From contig NC_081414.1 of the NCBI RefSeq assembly GCF_030272615.1, forward strand, positions 783,782,119 to 783,844,118: a DNA stretch of 62,000 nucleotides, given 5' to 3'. A program made the translations under genes and the position numbers. Positions 57,011-62,000 of the stretch are shown here, one piece after another; within the stretch, counting starts at the first letter, position 1; each line of letters opens with the position of its first letter. The notes under the pieces were generated by a model. That model had not been told where the DNA came from and searched no databases. It saw only the letters and a list, made by a program, of their open reading frames with translations. The stretch comes from Cryptomeria japonica. Its lineage: Eukaryota; Streptophyta; Pinopsida; Cupressales; Cupressaceae.

Positions 57011-57447
57011 GACGAGAGAATGTTGGTCCTTCTTCCAACCCAAGAAATGGCATCATTTATACCCATTCTTCTCATGCTTTTCATGATAAGGATGAATCAC
57101 TAACTAGGTCTACTATTGACCAATTGGAGAAGATTGACATGAAATTAAAAATCTTCGATAATGGATTAGTCAACAATATCCATAAAGTGAGGCATTCCCC
57201 TTAATTGAAGGTTTAAAAAGAATGGTGCAAAGTGATAAGATTGGTATAGATTTTTTGTTTAGCCTTGCTCATATTTTTGATACTAATATTAGGCCACTTA
57301 AAAGTTGTGTTGAAGCCCTTGGATACTCTCAACCCATTAGTCAAGTTAATCATTCCATTTCTGTACCAACATCCTTGCCTAGTGCCCCCACATTTACATT
57401 TTCTATCATGACTACTTCCACATAGAATGTTAGTCTTACACATGTTA
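57010..57447 (+). pseudogene. Unidentified coding-like remnant
   Basis: One plus frame reads NPRNGIIYTHSSHAFHDKDE and TIDQLEKIDMKLKIFDNGLV, then after a one-base shift near 57200 GLKRMVQSDKIGIDFLFSLA and SYSQPISQV-like Ser/Thr/Pro-rich sequence up to a stop at 57423. It resembles the N-terminal or linker part of a plant retroelement gag, but no domain is recognised. The Copia LTR at 57448 starts just behind it, so it may be the insertion target. Confidence 0.35.
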
Positions 57448-58322
57448 TGTTGGATCCAAGAACACTGAGAGGGGGGGGTGGTGAATCAGTGTTCTTCCGG
57501 TAAGATAATATTTTATCCTTTTATAGCATACACATATAAATCGGTAAACAAATAAACATATAACTTGAAGCAAATAAACCATGCACATGAATGAACACCA
57601 TAACACACAACATTTATATGTCAAAAACCTCAAAGAGGAAAAACCACGATGGGATATGTTACCCATAATATCAGTTCACTGGCCATATGAGAGATATTAC
57701 ATATAATGGGGGCTTGCGCATGCAGGAAGGCATACTGCCTAGAGCACACTGCTCATCACTAAAGAATCTCACTAACTACAATCTTCTGCTGAAGTAAAAC
57801 AATTAAAATAAACTCACAAAATGCATCTGCTATGCCAAATAGAGTTCCAGTTATAGCTCTACTTTGTATCAGTTCATAAACCCTGAACACTATTACTGGT
57901 ATCACCTTCCCTCCAATAATTTATTACAAAATATCTACAAATCACTGCATGATACAACATTCACATACAAATGATCTTCGCATTCCAGAATCCTCATCCA
58001 CAAGTTCTATCCTCACAAAAATACTGATATCTCATAATGATCTAACACACTGACCTATATACCCATTACAAACAATATGCCTTATGTCGACTTACAATAC
58101 ATTACAAAAGATATACAATTTCGTCCTTATACAATAATAAAAAAATGATTTTCTAAATAAATCTTCCTTGATGTCGGCTTACCTAAAGTGTTGGATGTCG
58201 GTGCCAGTGCCGGTGTAACCCTAGATACTCCAATGTCGATGGCTGCTGGTGAATGCCCCCTAATGCTAGTATATAACTTTCATCTGATCTTGTTTCCATC
58301 AAATGAGCATCAATTGCCAATA
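57448..58322 (-). repeat. 3' LTR of the right-hand Copia element
   Basis: On the minus strand it starts at about TATTGGCAATTGATGC after the PPT and ends CTTGGATCCAACA. It is about 875 bp. A CACCCCCCCCTCTCAGTG string near the end is typical of plant Copia LTR/leader junctions. The partner LTR lies beyond the right edge, so identity cannot be measured. Confidence 0.75.
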
Positions 58323-58324
58323 AT

Positions 58325-58336
58325 CTCCCCCTTTGG
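58325..58336 (-). promoter_or_regulatory. Polypurine tract, right Copia element
   Basis: The minus strand reads CCAAAGGGGGAG just before the LTR. A second identical 12-mer occurs at 58492-58503, so one of them may be an extra, internal tract. Confidence 0.8.
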
Positions 58337-58614
58337 CATTGATGGCAACACTCATGTGAAAAATGGATTCCCTGCTAGTTCAACTGAAATATGCTCCCCT
58401 TGAGAAATACAATCTTGATATTCTGATATCCTTCTCATATGTTCCTGTTTGATATTTTCTGATATTTTTGACATATATACACTCCCCCTTTGGCATCAAT
58501 ACCAAATATTGGTGAAATAGTTGAAAGAATCCTGAACAAAAGAATGAATAAAAATTGTTTATTTTACCAGAGCTTGACTAACTTCAAAGTTTCTAGGTAA
58601 GCCTTATCCAACAA

Positions 58615-58869
58615 CTATAGGTATGTATCACATCCAATTTTGAAGGTTTCAGATATGGATACAATTCCACTTAGTAAGTGTGCCAATGTTTCCTTATCTA
58701 ACACATTTTCCAGTGTGGGTTTAACAATCATGTTCGTACACTCTCTTTTATGTACACCCGGTGGATCCAATCTGGGATTCACCAATCCTCTAAGACTCCT
58801 TGCTCTTCGAATGATTTTATCTCTCTCCTTCTTTCTGGTCTGAGATAAGTACAAAAATCCACCAATCAT
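58615..58869 (-). pseudogene. RT end fused to an unknown segment; RNase H absent
   Basis: The frame opens with MIGGFLYLSQTR, the motif that in Copia pol leads from RT towards RNase H (normally followed by PDI). From about 58833 it continues without a break into KKERDKIIRRARSLRG, then RLDPPGVHKRECTNMIV, ETLAHLLSGIVSISETF and a stop. None of this resembles RNase H. The segment is unrecognised. The unbroken frame suggests a young or selected junction, or chance. Confidence 0.6.
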
Positions 58870-59796
58870 TTATTTGTATCTAGATGGGTTCACTTTAGGA
58901 GATTCATCTTCATTATACAATTTGCAACCAGTTATCATAGGAGTACCAATAGGTTTTAAGTTTTCAAGACCAAATTTCTTAAGAAATTCATTCACATACT
59001 TAGTTTGACAAATGAAAATACCATTATCAGTTTGAGTAATCTGCAAACCTAAGAAAAATTTCATCTCTCTAGTCATAGACATTTCAATTTCATTCTTCAT
59101 GTCATCAGCAAATTTCATGCATATATTTTCTTCTCCTCAAAAAATGATATCATCAACAAAGACTTCAATGATCAGTATGTCATCATGCTCAATCTTATAA
59201 TATAAGTTACTATCATTATTACCTTTGCTAAAACTGAGCTTTGAAATATATTTATCTAATCTATCATACCATGCTCTAGGGGCTTGTTTCGGTCCATATA
59301 AAGCATTCTTCAATCTGTAAACCATGTCCTTGTCCTTTGATAATGGAAATCCATCAGGTTTCTCAATGCAGACTTCCTTTTCAAGATATCCATTCAGAAA
59401 TGCACATTTAACATCTATTTGATATACCTTGTTGTTCTTGTGTGCAACATAGGCAATAAATAGTCTTATCGCTTCAATCCTAGCAACCGAAGCATAAGTT
59501 TCATCATATTCAACTCCTTCTTTCCGTGAATACCCTTTGCAAACCAGTCTAGCCTTGTTTCTTACAAGCTGACCTTCCTCATTTAATTTATTCCTGAAAA
59601 CCCATTTAGTTCTAATAACATTTTTATCTTTAGGCATAGGAACCAATTCCCATGTTTTATTCTTTTCTATCTGATTCAATTCTTCTTCCATATCTCTCAT
59701 CCAATTTTCATCTTTACTTGCTTCAATAAATGAGTACGATTCAATTTGAGAAATTAAACACACCTCTTCAGCAACTAACCTTCTTCTTGTCATCAC
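58870..59796 (-). pseudogene. Copia reverse transcriptase (right element)
   Basis: The frame 59796-59137 includes NKTWELVPMPKDKNVIRTKW, YQIDVKCAFLNGYLEKEV, LKNALYGPKQAPRAWYDR and ends at VFVDDIIF, the catalytic motif with Phe for Tyr. A stop falls directly after it, and the frame 59118-58870 continues with MKFFLGLQITQTDNGIFICQ and KYVNEFLKKFGLENLKPIGT. One shift or stop is thus the only visible break. Confidence 0.88.
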
Positions 59797-59843
59797 AATT
59801 TTCCTCTTGTCTCCAATGATCTGATCTTCAAAATGATTTAACT

Positions 59844-60868
59844 TTACATCCTGAGAGTCTTTGAATTATCTTGACTTTCTAACTCTTTCTGCTCATCAAC
59901 AATCACTGTGGAATTTTCTGATGTTACTGGAGCAACTAAATCAATGCTCTGAACCGATTCTTGCACAACCAATCTTGATTTGACAATTTCATCTTCCAAT
60001 CCATAGTCATATGATCTGATCTGATTATTACCTTGCTCATCCACTTTAACATTTATGTTTTCCATTATCCTATTCAATCTTTTGTTATAACATCTATATG
60101 CTTTACTCTTAGTAGAATAACCCAAAAATATTCCTTCATCACATCTAGGATCAAATTTCCCTAATGCATTATCTTTTCTAATATAGCATTTACTTAAAAA
60201 AAATCTTGAAATATATGACAATAGGAGTATGACCATACCATATTTCATAAGGAGTATTGCCGGTATCACCTTTTATGTGTACTTTGTTGGAAGTGTATAC
60301 CGCAGTATTGACAACTTCTCTCCAATATATATCAGGCAATTTGGCTTCCATCATCATTGACCTTGTAGCATCTAAGATACTTCTATTCTTCCTTTCCACT
60401 ATTTCATTTTTCAGTGGAGTTCTAGGTGCAAAAAATTATCTTTTGATTCCATGCTTCTCACAAAAGTTGTTGAACTCACCAGATGTAAATTCACTGTCTT
60501 GATCTGATCTTAAACATTTTATCTTCAATCTTGTTTCTGTCTCAACCATAGCTTTGAATTTTTTTGAATTTCTCAAGAGCTTTTGATTTTTCTTTCAAAA
60601 ATACAACCCACATCATTCTAGAATAATCATTAATAAGCAACATAAAGTATCTATCACCTTGAAAACTCTTAATCCTTGCTAGTCCACATAGATCAATATG
60701 AATAAGATCAAGAATTTTATTAGATCTATCATGTATGCTTCTGAAAGATGTTCTAACTTGCTTATCCATTTGACATTCTCTACATACCAAATTATGAGGC
60801 TTGATAATCTTGGGAAAATCTCTGATATCCTGGGTTGAACTAATTTTCACTATGCAATCAAAATTCAC
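59844..60868 (-). pseudogene. Copia integrase (right element)
   Basis: Three frames cover it: 60868-60542 with CRECQMDKQ and DLIHIDLCG (first catalytic Asp); an interrupted part with SDQDSEF near 60490 (second Asp, followed by Gln instead of Asn); 60399-60190 with ERKNRSILDATRSMMMEAKL (catalytic Glu) and PYEIWYGHTP; and 60269-59844 with GKFDPRCDEGIFLGYSTKSK. Frame breaks make it inactive. Confidence 0.85.
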
Positions 60869-60886
60869 GTGACATGTCCTCTTATG

Positions 60887-61404
60887 TCATAGCCAACTTT
60901 CAATATTCCGAGAAATCAAGCAAGCCTTCTCACCGGAGTTCAAATGAAAGATATATCCTTTGGTCTGAGTTCTAGATGCAATTTCCAATCCAGATCTTTT
61001 GATAATCTTGCACTTTCCATCTTTGAATTGTAAATGAAATCCTCTATCCACCATTTGACCTACACTCAAAAGATTATGCTTCAAACCTTCAATATAATAA
61101 ACATTGTCAGTATTAGTCTTTCCATCCAAGGATATTGTTCCTTTGCCTTTGATCCTGCATGCCTTGTTGTCTCCAAATCTGACTACTCCACCATCAAATT
61201 CTTGCAGCGTTAGGAATTTCCTCTTGTCACCATTTAGTGATGTGAGAAACCACTATCTATAATCCATTCATCCGTCTCTTCAATTTTAGCAGCCAGGGCT
61301 TTCTCCTTAGTATGATTTGTATCAATGGCAGGTTCCAGAGAATCATCTTTGATAACAAGAAAGACAATATTTTCTAGAGCTTTCATTACCAGATCCACCC
61401 ACAC

Positions 61405-61448
<44 letters not shown>

Positions 61449-61470
61449 ATAATACCAAAATCATCATCAC
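60887..61470 (-). pseudogene. Copia protease and pre-integrase region (right element)
   Basis: WIIDSGFSHH gives the DSG active site near 61240. After a break the frame from 61129 reads DGKTNTDNVYYIEGLKHNLL and SVGQMVDRGFHLQFKDGKCK, the conserved strands downstream of protease. Confidence 0.82.
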
Positions 61471-61975
61471 CAGTATAGTAATATAATTTATCCTTATTCC
61501 TTGTATATCTAGGTCTGCTTTGATATTTTGGATTAGGTTTATAATTACTCATAAATCTTTCTTGATTCCTAGCAGCTCTTTCAGGATATGTAGAAGCAAA
61601 ATGACCAATCTTATTGCATGAAAAACATTTAAAAGGAACCTTTCCTTCATACTTACTTCCAACCGGTCCTTGAGGGATTCTTCTGGCAATTAGGGCTTCC
61701 AAATCTTCAAGTTCTTTATCTTCTCTCTCAATGTATTCCAAATATTTATCATATAACTCCTTCTAGTCTATCTTCTGCTTACCAGAGGTAGATGCTCTAA
61801 ATGCTGTCTCAGTTTTAGTAGCACTCCGATCTCCAGTTTCTTCAAGTTCAAAAATTGTAAATTTCCCAAGTAATGTATCTTTGGTAACAAGGGTATTTGA
61901 CATTTTTTGGAGTTCATTTATTGCAATAGCCTTTATTTTGTAAGCTGGAGGTAGAAATCTTAGAATATTTGACAC
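61343..61975 (-). pseudogene. Copia gag C-terminal part (right element)
   Basis: The frame from 61975 (LPPAYKIKAIAINELQKMSN) and that from 61741 to 61343 cover the end of gag. The zinc knuckle reads CFSCNKIGHFASTYP with the last Cys replaced by Tyr. A GAT/ATC triplet run then encodes 13 or more consecutive Asp residues before protease. Confidence 0.85.
61406..61450. repeat. ATC/GAT trinucleotide repeat
   Basis: About 13 perfect triplets lie within the gag-protease linker of the right Copia element and encode poly-Asp on the minus strand. Confidence 0.95.
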
Positions 61976-62000
61976 AACCTCATCCTCATTAACATTTCCA

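Larger units (their letters stand above)
58323..62000 (-). mobile_element. Right-hand Copia element, internal region, cut by the window edge
   Basis: From right to left on the minus strand the order is gag, protease, integrase, RT, then an unrelated segment in place of RNase H, two polypurine tracts and the 3' LTR. The integrase-before-RT order and motifs make it Copia. It is a different family from the 31620-44863 element. The gag start and 5' LTR lie outside. Confidence 0.88.

Overview
The window is nuclear DNA of a seed plant with a large, repeat-packed genome. A conifer or other gymnosperm is my guess from texture only. Almost everything recognisable is transposable-element sequence in several layers of nested insertion, and no host protein gene can be called with confidence. 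Low GC, long AT-rich spacers, microsatellites and decayed retroelement frames with in-frame stops dominate.

Layout. (1) 1-10895, minus strand: an old Tat-lineage Ty3/gypsy element whose 3' LTR lies beyond the left edge. It keeps gag, a CHHC knuckle, protease and the integrase C-terminus, but RT, RNase H and most of integrase are replaced by about 750 bp holding a 194-codon open frame. Its 3' part carries, in antisense, a decayed plant-mobile-domain (PMD) gene with tandem repeats in front of it. (2) 10896-15100: remnants of further elements, then a plus-strand Copia LTR with duplicated primer-binding site and leader, cut off before gag. (3) 15100-17469: AT-rich DNA, a small MITE and the left end of a fold-back element. 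(4) 17470-30841, plus strand: a complete, very young Tat element with 790-bp LTRs that look identical, a GTTTC target duplication, PBS, PPT and one uninterrupted 2492-codon gag-pro-pol frame. It sits inside the fold-back element, whose other part is 30842-31430. (5) 31620-44863, minus strand: a compound Copia element, LTR-internal-LTR-internal-LTR, bounded by one ACAAT target duplication. Its second unit has a 1.2-kb insertion with GC-rich palindromic repeats. (6) 44864-53430: spacers, microsatellites, Copia-type LTR remnants, a second sizeable MITE and the least repeat-like DNA of the window (50230-52520). (7) 53430-55905, minus: a decayed chromovirus with a chromodomain. (8) 56165-57010: a long polypurine tract. 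(9) 57448-62000, minus: a Copia element with its 3' LTR, running off the right edge, with RNase H replaced by an unrelated in-frame segment.

The most interesting signals concern the Tat family. The two copies share a conserved GC-rich block in an otherwise divergent leader. The young copy has two clusters of a GCGTCTGTG motif (about 19 exact copies) around that block. The antisense PMD gene is present in the old copy and absent from the young one. The old copy also has an unexplained open frame where pol should be.

The parts work as element life cycles. LTR promoters drive the gag-pol frames, PBS and PPT prime reverse transcription, and older copies have lost enzymatic domains and could only have moved with enzymes supplied by others.
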